Position numbers and translations under genes: made by a program
Source: Hyaloscypha bicolor E
Taxonomy: Eukaryota > Ascomycota > Leotiomycetes > Helotiales > Hyaloscyphaceae
Length of the DNA stretch: 64,000 bases
Direction: 5' to 3'
Assembly (NCBI RefSeq): GCF_002865645.1
Contig: NW_020194626.1
Location: 992,001 to 1,056,000, forward strand
Shown: positions 1 through 10,420 of the stretch, in pieces
How the letters are laid out: each line of letters begins with the position of its first letter
Numbering within the stretch: position 1 is the stretch's first letter
Notes under the pieces: generated by a model
The model's database searches: none
What the model was told of the DNA's origin: nothing
What the model saw: only the letters and a program-made list of their open reading frames with translations

Positions 1-479
1 TTCAACCCCAGCTTGGATAGCAGCACTCAGGAGAATATTAAGGAGGCTGACACCGATAATTTGATACCACTGTGTCCTGTTTCCCCCTCGTGTGGCACCT
101 CTACCTCTTGTTGGCAAGCCATCGGCACCCTGTGTTTTGAAACTGACACTGACACTGGGTATAATCGAATCGAAGAGGAGAAAGAACAGCGAAGGCACCA
201 GGAAGAAGAGTAGACGAGTGCCCAGGACTGCTACGACTTCGACTTTTAAAGGGGGTTGGGAGAGGACCTTTCCCAATCGGTCAGTACTTTGCTGCCCTGA
301 AGCAATTCTGCAGACATACAAGAGTGCTCCAGGTCTGTAATTGATTAGATTTCTTCCAAATTTCCTAGATCTTGCATTCATACCATGTAGAAGAACAAGA
401 GGTTCAGACTCGTTGAGTACGTCGTCAAGCCTGGCATGAGAAAGTAGCCCAAGACGGGGACAGAGAGCAAGGCGTCCAT
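1..479 (-). CDS. Fatty-acid hydroxylase/sterol-desaturase-like membrane protein, 5' part only
   Basis: Partial gene running off the left edge. The model is exon 1 384-479 (32 codons, starting MDALLSVPVLGYF), exon 2 320-334 (only 15 nt, T-W-S-T-L) and exon 3 267 to beyond base 1. Introns 335-383 and 268-319 have GTATGA and GTATGT donors and AG acceptors, and phase is kept throughout. The visible 126 residues hold several hydrophobic stretches (around FFLVPSLFFLLFD and a later Leu-rich segment) separated by a Gly/Arg-rich linker, so this is a membrane protein. The N-terminal pattern (YSTSLNLLFFYM, then TWSTLVLS, then a Leu-rich TM) resembles fungal fatty-acid hydroxylase superfamily proteins as I remember them. 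The histidine-box catalytic part would lie outside the window, so the enzymatic call is inference. The start was chosen at the ATG that begins the conserved-looking stretch; an in-frame extension to 611 is possible but Arg-rich and unlike the family. Confidence 0.6.
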
Positions 480-2022
480 AGCTGGATGTATTTGACGAAT
501 TGAAGAGATCTTAGAATGTGCTGGAAATGATGTGTAACGCGATAGAATGAGAAGACGTTGGCATCGAGAGCTTCTCGGCCTTCGTCTGGACTTACGTTGC
601 TGTTGTCGCAAGGTTTATTTGCTGTCAAGCCTGATGACATAGTTCAGCCTTGGTTGGCAACAGGTTTTGCATGCTGGCAGGGGTTAGGCGAGACCAGAAG
701 ACGTCCGCTGACCGGGTTCGGCTAAGGCCCAATCAAGGGGGTGCGGATAGATTCAGGGGGGAGGGGGGCGAGGGCTCCGAGAGATCTGTGCACAGTGGTC
801 GGCTGAGAGTCGAGTCGAAGTCGACCATCGGAGATCATGCCATGAACCCTACTGTAACTTCGGCAGAACGGCGGGAAACGAAGCTTGATGGATCAAAAAC
901 GGATGGACCCAAAGCAGCAGGTTTGTATGCTGCTCTGATATGCAGTCACGAGCCTCTCAGCTTGAGCAGGCCCGGCCCGTACCCAAGTCTCCATGACCAC
1001 TGGACTGGACCCATACTGGATGTGCCCATTGCCATGCCTACCCCCCCTTTTCCTGGGACACACCTCGCTGGGCCAAATTCCGCATGCACCACGGCACCAC
1101 CCCACGTCCGCGCATGTTCGACGGGGAATTCGGAGCGTCTGTGCCCTCCTATTCGTTTCCGCTGCCAGGGGCCGCCGTCCTCGCTTTTGCAATTAATTTG
1201 CGAGCAGGGGGCATGCTCGTGCACGCATCCCAAGACCTTTCCTCTCCTCCATTCGATTCTCCGCAGAGTTGCTTCTTTTCGGGCAAAAAGGATTTCCTGC
1301 ATGTTCCCCTCCTCAACGATCATTGCCAACAGCCTCGTGCAGAGTCTGCATGATCCCAATCAATTACCGGACGGCTCAGTCGAAAAACCACTGCTTCCCT
1401 TGGTCCCGTGGCACCCCTTTGGTCCTCCCGCTTGCCGCGTTATTAGTGGAGAAGTCAAATCAACGCCGTTTCCTGCAACTCTTTGTTTGACACCTCTTCC
1501 ACCGCAGATCTAGACTTGACTATTCTCTCCCTTGCGCTACCGCTCTTCGATCGTCGACAAAGTTCCAATTGACTGAGACAAGGCAGTTATAGTTGGGTGT
1601 GCTGCAGCTCACCTGCAGTAGCGTGCTGAAAAGGTGTGTCGCGTATCTTCCATATCGCCGCTCAGGAGAACCTTCGTAAGGTCGTCCCGTCCTCTGCACT
1701 CAACCTCGACAGCGTCTCTGCGCAAAGATCTGGACACTGACCGCAATTACTCCAGTCTTCGTACCAAGGCACCACCTGCATTCATCTTATCCAATGGCCT
1801 CCGTGGCATAGCTATCGTCAAACGGTCCTCGAGTCACATACTCGACGCGTTCACCAATTCGGGTTTCCTGAAACATTACCTCTCTTGCCTCCCGTTTTGA
1901 AAGTGTCAATGCATCGCCGAACTACTTCCTAATCCTGCAGAATCTCACTATACCCCGTGAGTTTGTCGGACCAGGCTTGAAGTGGCCCTCGAGTTACGAT
2001 TTCTGCCTAAGCAGCCAAAACG
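480..2022. other. Divergent intergenic region, no supported gene
   Basis: About 1.5 kb between the left-edge gene (-) and the hydrolase gene (+), so it should hold both promoters. Several overlapping ORFs of up to 287 codons on both strands have Pro/Arg/Cys-rich translations with no recognisable domain. I treat them as chance ORFs in GC-rich, CT-rich upstream sequence. Confidence 0.5.
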
Positions 2023-4853
2023 ATGGACACTATGGACGTGAACACAACCCCTCCTCCAATACCAAGTCGTGCGCGGCAACATGCTCGTCGAAAGTCACTG
2101 CAAGGTCCCTCGGCGCATTCTTCCAACCGTGTACACGTGCAGCCAGCCTCACCAGAGGTGATCTCGTCATTAATCACTTCCCTTTCAATCATATCTTCTC
2201 CGGCGAACCAGCTCTTCGAAAATACTGCGCAATCTTCGCCTGCCTCCCCCGCTTCAACAAACGCGACCTTCCAAACATTTGGTCAATTGAACGGAAGTAA
2301 TGGTCCTCGGTCGTCGGGTGGAAGTTTTGGTATAGATTACGGCGCATATGAGCAACCATCACTCCGCGACTTAATTGCAGAAGAGTCTTTGGACGAACTT
2401 GCTGCGAGTCCTCCTGTCATACGTACAGCCAAACCACCATCCGGATTTTCACCTCTTACAGCGCCACGATCACCTCAATCAAGCCCTCTAAAGACTTTCC
2501 TGCGAGGAACCTCAAGGCCATCTTCGAAAGGGTCTACGGGTTCGAAAGAGAAAGACGATGCAAGCAGCATTGGCAATCTCTCTATCGAACCGGGAATAGT
2601 TCCAGGTCCTGAATTACGAAGAAAAAAATCGAGTGACAGCTGGGGCAAGAAACAAGCAAGAAATCAACGAGGGCTGATGTACATGAGTTCCAAAGAACGG
2701 TTACGGGAGAAGGAGCAGGAGCGGAAGAGAGCTAGTGTTGGAGCTGTGGGAGGAAATACAAAAGGACTTGGTTTGGATCGCATTCCGCTACCGCAATTCG
2801 ACTCGGACTCATTCATGGCAGAAAATGCGATCGGAGAGGAGCCCGAGGAGTCATCGCCAACTCGGCGCAATGCCAATTCGGGATTACACAACGAGGACAA
2901 TGTAAGTCCAGCCCTCAGCACTGGTAGTCAGGGTGGTATTGGATCTGGCAGATTTATCCCAACTCGAGACTCATCCCTACGAAAGCCTGCCACAACGCCC
3001 AAGAAGCGGACTTCTCAAAAACCGAACCGACAGAGCGGAAAACAGAAGGCAAATGACGACGCCGATGATACAATCCATGAGCATGACAAGCAACAGCAAG
3101 ATCGCAAACGCGAACGAAGCAAGAGGGAACACAAGCCCAGCGAAGCCACTTCTAAGATGATGGAGCCGTTGGATAACTTAGAAATGCCCACAGCAAAGAC
3201 GACGACTTTGGCAAGCAAACAGGTTGCTGGAAGTGCTAAGGTTGATCAGTTGCGCGTTATGCAGGATACCGAAGAAGGTGCTCCTTCACCAGCTGTCGCT
3301 CAGCGGAAAGCAAGACCAAGCCCAGATCGAGGTAATCGGTCGTCCAGCCAGAAGAGAAGATCCGGCAAAGCTACCCCTGAACCGCTTGAGACTCCCCAAT
3401 CCAAACGAACTGGGTCACGACTGAAGCGGTTATCTGCTCCATTAAGTCCCAGGGCTAGCGACAGAGACTCGCATCAACGAAGTAGCTCAAATCCACTGTC
3501 AAGAGTTGGTTCACCCGAACCTACCAAGGCACCTCAAATCCATGTGGATGACAGACCTACGAGTGCAGATTCCATCGATGATGCCGTGGAAGCATATCTT
3601 TGCTCTCCTCGATTATCGCAGAAAATCAGACATCCCCAGACGGGTAGAACTATTTCATTCTCTGAAGTCGGCGATTCAGAGGGATTCGCAGTTTTCTGTT
3701 GTGTTGGCATGGGCCTGACAAGATACATCACAGCATTCTATGACGAGCTTGCCCTTACTCTGAAGCTGCGATTGATTACACCAGATAGACCAGGTGTGGG
3801 GGATAGTGAACCATACAATGATGGAACTGCAACACCACTCAGTTGGCCAGGTACGTTATGACAGATGATCTACAATACAATTGCTAATCTTCCACAGATG
3901 ATGTTTACGCAATATGCCAAACATTGAAAATCACAAAGTTCTCCATTCTGGCTCACTCAGCTGGTGCCATCTATGCACTCGCAACTGCTCTTCGGATGCC
4001 TCAGCATATCCGTGGTCGCATCCATCTACTTGCACCGTGGATCCCCCCTTCTCAGATGAGCGTCTTTGGTGCTCAAGTCGCCTCACCACCTACCAACTCA
4101 ATTCCGACGTCACAACGGATTCTCAGAGCGCTTCCAACTCCCATCCTGAAAGCCGCAAACTCAAGCTTCATGAGCGCCACGAGTAGCTCGATCACGAGCA
4201 GCCTACCAAAGTCTCAACGACGAGGTAAACGTAAGTCGACAACAGGGCGTGATACCCCCGCCACTAGCGGAAGAAGCACTGTTACACCTGGTCTGGATAA
4301 GGAGAATCATGGAAGAAACTCAACAATATACCCAGATCCTTCCGAGGCCGGAGCTTTGGAACGAGCAGCTAAGGATCCAAGTGATCCGAATAATGAAGCC
4401 GCCATTCTAGCCGCTGCTGCAAGCACCTTGGCCGATAAGGAAAGACAGATGACCTACGACACAAGGCTCACTCACGCCATTTGGGATCTGGCTACCTCCG
4501 GCGCGAACCCTGCAGTTGACCTACTGGTGTGTCTGGAAAGAAGGCATACGATCGGGTTCAGATATGTAGACATCACTCGAGCTGTGGTCATCCACCATGG
4601 CAGCAAAGACACTAGAGTTCCTGTTGAGAATGTCAGGTGGCTAGGCAAGACGATGAGGAGATGTGAAGTGCGAGTCCTCGAGGGTGAGGGGCATGGACTC
4701 ATGGCTTCAGCTGCTGTCATGGGTGGTGTCTTGATGGAGATAGCAAGAGAGTGGGAAGATTGGATGAAAGTGACAGGCTCATCCGCAGGGTCAAAGAGTG
4801 AAGGGGGACGGCGAACATTGAGGGAAAGAGCTAGCGTCAGTGCTTTTAGGTGA
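2023..4853 (+). CDS. Alpha/beta-hydrolase-fold protein with long disordered N-terminus
   Basis: Two exons, 2023-3850 and 3898-4853, with a 47-bp intron (GTACGT...CACAG); the joined product is 927 aa. Residues 1 to about 545 are low-complexity, rich in Ser, Pro, Lys and Arg, with many SP/TP and basic clusters. The hydrolase fold starts near residue 555 (GFAVFCCVGMGLTRY). The nucleophile elbow A-H-S-A-G places the serine at about 630, just after the intron. Candidate acid Asp847 (GSKDTRVP) and base His875 (GEGHGLM) complete a plausible triad. The segment between them carries a disordered insertion with basic and acidic runs around residues 710-770. Substrate is unknown: family membership alone does not separate lipase, esterase and epoxide hydrolase. 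The disordered half is typical of regulated or scaffolded fungal proteins, which is inference. The splice join restores a continuous LKITKFSILAHSAG stretch, which supports the model. Confidence 0.8.
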
Positions 4854-5975
4854 AGCACATTCTAGCAGGAGTCAAGGGTTGCGTGTTTATTGGTACTGTT
4901 GCAAAATATTAGCGTTCTGGTTTGGGGATTTAAAAAGGGCTTTTGGAGCGCTCTGCATGTACTTCTACGATTTCAAGGCTTGGGGGGTAGATGACCTGTA
5001 CGATTCTGTGTTGCTTGCGGTACAAGCTCAGAGATAATATTCTAATACTATGTCATGCTCAGACGTTATTTGCCGTATGTAATCAGCTTCCTTGAAATTC
5101 GAGAAGAAGTGTCCGCATGAAATATTGAATCTATATGTAGATCACAATTGGAACAAGGTTCATGCTGGATGTCCCGAAATGCACCCCAAATGTTTCTCAT
5201 GCATCAAAAGGTTTGCGAACAAGCTGACGAATAGCCGAATCTGGGGTGACGTTTCGGGGGAAACATTGGAACCATTGCTCCACATTGGGCAGTGGTGTTC
5301 CAATTGGGTAGGCAGTTTTAACCTTGACAAGATCACGAGCACGGTTAAACTGCCCCCTGAATTCGCGATTTCAATTTCAGGGGAAAAGGCCAGCCGGCTG
5401 GACGGGGAAGACCCGTTCATCTATCGATTGCTGAGGGCCTAACTACTTTTCGACGGCCCTTCGACGGCCCTACGCCGGAAAAGGTGCCACCAGTCAACCC
5501 AGATCGCGGAAAGTCGTGCGCCTGCTTCTAGTTTCCACACTCCGCATTTCAAACTCTTCCCTCAAATTCCTCAGTGCTTTCTTCAACGATATTGCCGATC
5601 TGCACTGACTAGTATTGATACCCAATTGTTCTATCTTGCACGAAGTTGAAGGACAAGACTATTGTCATCGAAACACGCCACTATCCATCCTGCTGCTTGG
5701 CCGTGACGCGCCGACCCGATCATCGCATCTAAGACAACCTTCCTTTTTCCTGGCATTTTCTCGCAGATCTCCAAGTTGTACGAGCTCCGTGCGAGCGGGA
5801 GCAAGGAGCAACAATGCCAAAGTACCATCATCAACGCCGTAGGTTCTGTCCTCAACTCCCCGTGGAAGATTGAAACCGGCATGGGGTCATTCAATTCTAA
5901 AACCGCACTGAACTCCTGGCTGACCGCGTGCCAACAGCGATTCAAACCGCTCCTTTCTTCGCCCGATCGACAAAG
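4854..5975. other. Intergenic region, no supported gene
   Basis: About 1.1 kb holding the 3' side of the hydrolase gene and the upstream region of the glutaredoxin gene. A small direct repeat of TTCGACGGCCC lies near 5446-5468. The short ORFs on both strands show no family resemblance. Confidence 0.4.
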
Positions 5976-6875
5976 ATGCCTTCTATGAGGCGCGTCAAAG
6001 TCTTTGGACTTCTCATATTGCTCGTGGTCGTTACACTTCTTTTCTGGACTGCTTCCCTCCGCCAACAACGGGAACCAGATTCGAGGACTGTCGGTGACTT
6101 CTATCAGAAGACTGTCAACGGTTTGAACAAAAAGCCAAGTACCAGTGGATCGACAGGAGGGCTGGGGGGTGATGATGACGAAGAGGTTTCGAAGGCAATG
6201 GCGCAGAGGCTGAAGGAGGCGGCGCAAGTTGCGAAAGACAATGCGAATGCAAAGGCGCCGAAACCAGATCCTCCGTCGAGTTTGGTGGGAGTTGGAAGTG
6301 CTGCTGAAGGCGCGAGCGAGAGAGGTGTGGCTGGACGGAAGAAGTTCGCCACTGGTGATGCACAGGCGCCCGTGAGTGAAGAGACGGAGGAGGACCGCAA
6401 GGTGGATGCAGAGCTGAATAGCATTATGAAGAAATCGCCAAGTAAGTGTTTTCATCTCGGCATTCCGGACACTGGATCACCAATCACTTTTGTCCTAGTT
6501 TATCCAGTAATTTTTGAGACTTTGAACTAACTCAGACTCTTCATAGTAATCATCTTCTCGAAATCCTACTGCCCCTACTCCAAGAAAGCGAAGAAGATTT
6601 TTAATAAATACATCATTGATCCGGCCCCCTTCATTGTGGAACTCGATCAACACCCACTTGGCACTCAACTACAAGCAGCACTAGCGGTGATGACATCAAG
6701 GAGGACAGTACCCAATATCCTCATTAATGGTGTTAGTATAGGAGGCGGTGATGATGTTGCGGAGATGGACAACAGTGATGTACTTTTAGAGAAGGTCAAG
6801 GATTTGGGAATGAAGAAGATTAATATTCAACGGCGACCAGAAGAGCCGGAAGATGAATCTCATGGTTTGAGGTAG
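5976..6875 (+). CDS. Monothiol glutaredoxin, secretory-pathway (Grx6/Grx7-like)
   Basis: Two exons, 5976-6441 and 6547-6875, with a 105-bp intron (GTAAGT...ATAG); 264 aa. An N-terminal type II signal-anchor (VKVFGLLILLVVVTLLFW, residues about 7-24) is followed by a Gly/Ala/Lys-rich lumenal stalk to about residue 150. The C-terminal glutaredoxin domain has the active site C-P-Y-S (Cys164, Ser167), so it is monothiol. The following TVPNILINGVSIGGGDD carries the usual cis-Pro (TVP) and Gly-Gly glutathione-binding features. Budding-yeast Grx6 and Grx7 share this layout and reside in the Golgi/ER, where they handle glutathionylated protein thiols and, for Grx6, an Fe-S cluster; localisation here is inferred. 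The start at 5976 was preferred over an in-frame ATG at 5928 because it puts the basic MRRVK directly before the membrane anchor. Confidence 0.88.
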
Positions 6876-7089
6876 ATGGATGGCTGAGTGGATATTGAAG
6901 CATGGATGGTTGGTAGCCAGGGATAAGGAGAGCGTAATTGAAAGCATTTCTGGGCGTTGGGAAAGGAAAGGGGAGCACGCACTGCGACGGCGTTCGGTCT
7001 TTCAATATCGGTTGGGCTTACTAGATAATACCAGGCGTGTATTCTCATAGGCAATCGGCGACTACGTCAATAATGCAGATAATCAACAT

Positions 7090-8640
7090 TCAAAGTTGGA
7101 AATTCGAATTTGGGGAGCGAGTGTTGTGCCTGACAAAACGGAGTATCTGCTCACAAGCAAGATGTTCCAAGTGGAAAGATATAAAGTGTGGACTTTTTAT
7201 TTCTGTTTTCAGCGTATTATTTATTATTGTCTGCGTTATGCTTCCATTGCTATTCTCATTCATCTTGTCGGTATATCCTCCTTCTCTCATATGTCCCCCT
7301 TCTCTCATATACCCTCCTTCTCTCATATATCCTTCTTCTCTCATATATCTTTCCAACTCCAAATCCATTATTTTCAGATCAACTGCCCTTCCCTCGCGCA
7401 AAAAGCAATAGATCGCAGTCCTCAAGAAGCCCAACACCACTAGCGACACAGAAAGTGGCTGCTTTTCCTGCAGCTGCCTGAATAGGGTGATGACTTGCGT
7501 GCCTATCGCAGCTCCTGCTTTCCCGAATCCGGCACTCACCCGTACCCCATTCCTCTGACAGTCATAGGATAACTATCAGCGCTCATGGGGCCACTCGCAG
7601 TCCCTGGACCCATATGTCCAAGACATTGAATTAGACCGGACAAGACAACGAAAGCGGGGATGGAGTTAGAAGTCAAAGGTGTGGAACAACCACCAATGAT
7701 AAACCCCAGAATGATACAGCTGCTGAACCTAGCACGCCAGCCCACTTCCTCCCAATCTTATTCACAAGCCCATGCTCGGAACAGCACACCTGGAACTGGA
7801 AGGATCGCAAGGAGGGCTGCCATAAAGCAACATTGCGAATGTTGTGATCCGGTACAATCGAGCTGGCGATCACCGAATTCACGATACCCTTCGGAAACTT
7901 GAGGAAACCGTAGAGGAAGAACGCCCTGCTAGTCCACAGGAGTCGAAGCTAATACTCCCTGAAAACTAGTTTCCAAGACACATACCTTTTTCTTGAGCTT
8001 GCTCTTCTAGAAGAGCATCCATCTTGCATCTTCAGACGAAAGAGCGCCACGAGAAGGGGAAGGAATATCGAGACGCTGTACATGGTTTGATATGCAATTT
8101 TCAAGTTGTTTCCTGATTTGAGGAGAGAAGGAAGGTACACAGAAAGTACAGATCGGACGTCCAGAGGCTTCCATCAGTGTCGGCATCAACACCTGGATGG
8201 GACCTCGATGAGCATCGAAGTGCTCGTTCGATCCTTCTAAACCTGCAGCAGCTGAGGAAAGATGTTCGCTGCCTACTCCGACACCTGCAACCTCGAGCAA
8301 TGATTAGGAACCAGAGAATATTGTGGGAACCGTGAACCTGGAAAACGAGGATTGCAAGCAGGGACCCAAAGACCACAAGGAAGGAGGTGAGCAGCATGCA
8401 GCCTTTTCGAGAGAACTTTACCCGAGGTGTAGCCCAAGACTACTATCCCTACCACTGAGCTTACGAGCAGTACGTTAGAGATTCGGGTTTGGATGCTAGA
8501 TGTATAATTTTGGTTCCGAGAATGTGATTGAAGACTACATTGGTCGATGATGCCTAGATTTTTGTCAGAGATTCAGAAGGCTTCCAAAGCATATCGAGAG
8601 ACTCACCAAACTTTGCTGATATCCGTCTGAAAAATTGGCA
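7090..8640 (-). pseudogene. Decayed MFS permease (phosphate/glycerophosphodiester permease-like)
   Basis: Reading the minus strand from about 8455 down to 7090 gives successive fragments of one MFS transporter in different frames. They run from VGIVVLGYTSGKVLSKR through FLVVFGSLLAILVFQVHG, a GVGVGSEHLSSAAAGLEGSNEHFDAHRG-type loop, FFLYGFLKFPKGIVNSVIAS, NKIGRKWAGVLG and SYPMTVRGMGYG to SAGFGKAGAAIGTQVI. The order and motifs match Pho84/Git1-like permeases (FFLYDFV, IGRK, ESYPT..RG.G.G, GKAGAAIG). Lesions I can place are a frameshift near 8293, one near 8139, an in-frame TAG at 7949-7951, a frameshift near 7705 and another near 7537. None is bridged by a plausible intron. The N-terminal exon is not clear; an ORF at 8678-9031 (-) might include it, but I could not join it convincingly. 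Substrate assignment is a family guess. Confidence 0.75.
7272..7351 (-). repeat. 18-bp tandem repeat, about 4 copies, coding in the pseudogene frame
   Basis: The plus strand repeats a CT-rich unit (about TCTCATATACCCTCCTTC) four times with a few base changes. On the minus strand it is exactly six codons per unit and encodes Y/H-M-R-E-G/E-G repeats in the frame of the transporter's C-terminal tail. Confidence 0.85.
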
Positions 8641-8677
8641 AGTGCCTATTTGAGGGCCAGTTGTTAAGGTTCTCTGT

Positions 8678-9031
8678 TCAATGCTTAACATCCAGCTTGC
8701 AACTTACGCATCCAACGATGAACCACATCGATCCTGGCCGTCTTGCTGCAGTGGATGAGGCAGAGTCAGCCTCCAAATCGCTCAGTGACTCGGATGTAAT
8801 TGGTTTTGTTCCCTTATCTTCGGTCGGTGCGCGCGATTCATTCATAGTGTGGTTACACTCCATTATTATTCTCGTCTCTATCGTTTTTAATGTCCAGAGC
8901 ATGAGATAAAGGAAACTCATCCCTATATACACATCCAGTTCATCCCACCATTGAACCCAGTTTGTTGGGGGTTTGCAGCCCATGTAAGCCATACAAGCAG
9001 ATATCAGGATGCAATTCTGCAGTCTCAACAA
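8678..9031 (-). other. Unassigned ORF upstream of the MFS pseudogene
   Basis: A 117-codon minus-strand ORF with one hydrophobic stretch (IGMSFLYLMLWTLKTI) and a GTAAGT-like donor near its end (after MWFIVGC). It could be a leftover 5' exon of the neighbouring MFS pseudogene or a chance ORF. I recognise no family. Confidence 0.2.
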
Positions 9032-9329
9032 ATTTGACCTTCAAAAGTCTGAAATAGGTTGAGCATGGTGGATCCAATATGGGTTATGCGGCCGAAGTTA
9101 TTCACAGCTAGAGAAGGTATAGGTTGGTATTCGGCTTACTTAGAGGCAGTAGTGGGGCAAACTTGAAAAGGCTGACAAGGCCAAACCGAGTGAAAGCTGA
9201 ATCGTATTATTAGATACTCGATAGGGCTGTGGAATTTCAATATTATTTGTGGTTTGGATCATGGTGCATCTTGTAGGTGCCGCAAGAAGTACTCGCTCGC
9301 CTGATTTCAAATACAGACAGCGCCTACTT

Positions 9330-10420
9330 CGAGTCTAAACTTTCCACATCATCCTCGACACTGGATTCCTGGACCAGAATGTCGGCTTTATCAATCACAA
9401 TCCAGAATATCTTCTGAGTGATCTTGTGCTCCTTTCCCTCCGATTTCTGCAGCCCCTCCTCTACATCTTCTCTCCAACCTTCTTCACCTTTTCTCTCAAT
9501 ATCTTCTCCCTCGCCCTGACAAATTCCCTAATTTCCTTCTCAAGATCATATTCTATCTCCGTTTTCTTCTCTGGATCTTGCCCTTTCTTCTCGCTCAACT
9601 TCTTCTCAGCTTTTGCAATTTCCTTTCTCCTGTCCTTGTCAACATTCATCAACTCGTCAACGACGCGACCCTTTCACCCAATACCCTGGCCCTCCTCATT
9701 CTCGGCTCCTCGTTTTCTCCGCTTGCCCCATCTTCAAGCCTCCCTAACGGTGGAAGGTTCAATGCCTCCTCGCCGTGTCCAACAACAACCATCATTTTCT
9801 CTGTTTTCAGTACTTTACGCTTCAGCCCCTTCGGCACGAAAAGTTCTCCGTTGGCAGTCTTCACGAACGCTCTTGATCGAGTCCAGATCGTTCCAGCCGA
9901 AACCATGCCCGCTCCGACTGTTAGGCCTAGTCTGGCGCATTGTACCGTGGCACAACGTGCACAAAGCTCATAGCATTGCCGATATGCGAGATGATTCGGA
10001 ATCCTGGAGCAGCTATGGAGGCTTCATTGCAGCCATGAGGATGAAGAGAAATTCTTATTAGGTGATGGAGTGCTGTGCGAGAGTGGGAGCCTAGGGGCCG
10101 GAGAAGGGGGAGGCAGATGAAGCTGGGTACAATGGTGCCGATGATCGAAAGGGAGAGGCCGAGGAAGATGAGCTGAGTGCTGGCTGAGTATCTCCATAAG
10201 AAGGAGCGGCGTCCAAAGCTCTCATCTCATAATTTTGTTTGAGGTTTGCCATTTCAATGAGTTGCTGCAAGAGTGAGGAAGTAATTGAGGTAATTGAGTT
10301 AATTGAGTGAAATATGGGCCTCGAAAGCTGCATTCATCTGAAAGAACCTGCAACCCTATATGCAGAAGCAGCAACACAAGAATGGCTGAATAGTCTCAAC
10401 TTTCTTTTCATGTTGAAGTC
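9330..10420 (-). pseudogene. Unresolved, probably broken minus-strand gene for a small membrane protein
   Basis: Minus-strand fragments in different frames look like one locus. An exon beginning after a 3' splice-like CACTCTTGCAG near 10270 reads QLIEMANLKQNYEMRALDAAPSYGD. A shifted frame then gives a strong TM segment (LIFLGLSLSIIGTIVPSF). Another gives GAGMVSAGTIWTRSRAFVKTANGEL...LPPLGRL, and two more give a charged coiled-coil-like tail (DELMNVDKDRRKEIAKAEKKLSEKK, later VEEGLQKSEGKEHK). Shifts near 10155, 9965, 9665 and 9480 have no room for introns. I do not recognise the family. It could also be a gene with assembly errors, so decay is inferred. Confidence 0.4.

Noticed and set aside
650..1513. 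287-codon plus-strand ORF upstream of the hydrolase gene
   Set aside because: The composition is Pro/Ser/Arg/Cys-rich with no domain, it overlaps equally long antisense ORFs, and the region is expected to be promoter.
7272..7351. Short regular repeats considered as a CRISPR-like array
   Set aside because: The unit is 18 bp with no spacers, lies in a eukaryotic genome and is coding in phase with the pseudogene.
7037..7481. Plus-strand ORFs with Ser/Pro/Leu/Ile repeats near 7.1-7.5 kb
   Set aside because: They are the antisense of the YMREGG tandem repeat and of the MFS pseudogene tail.
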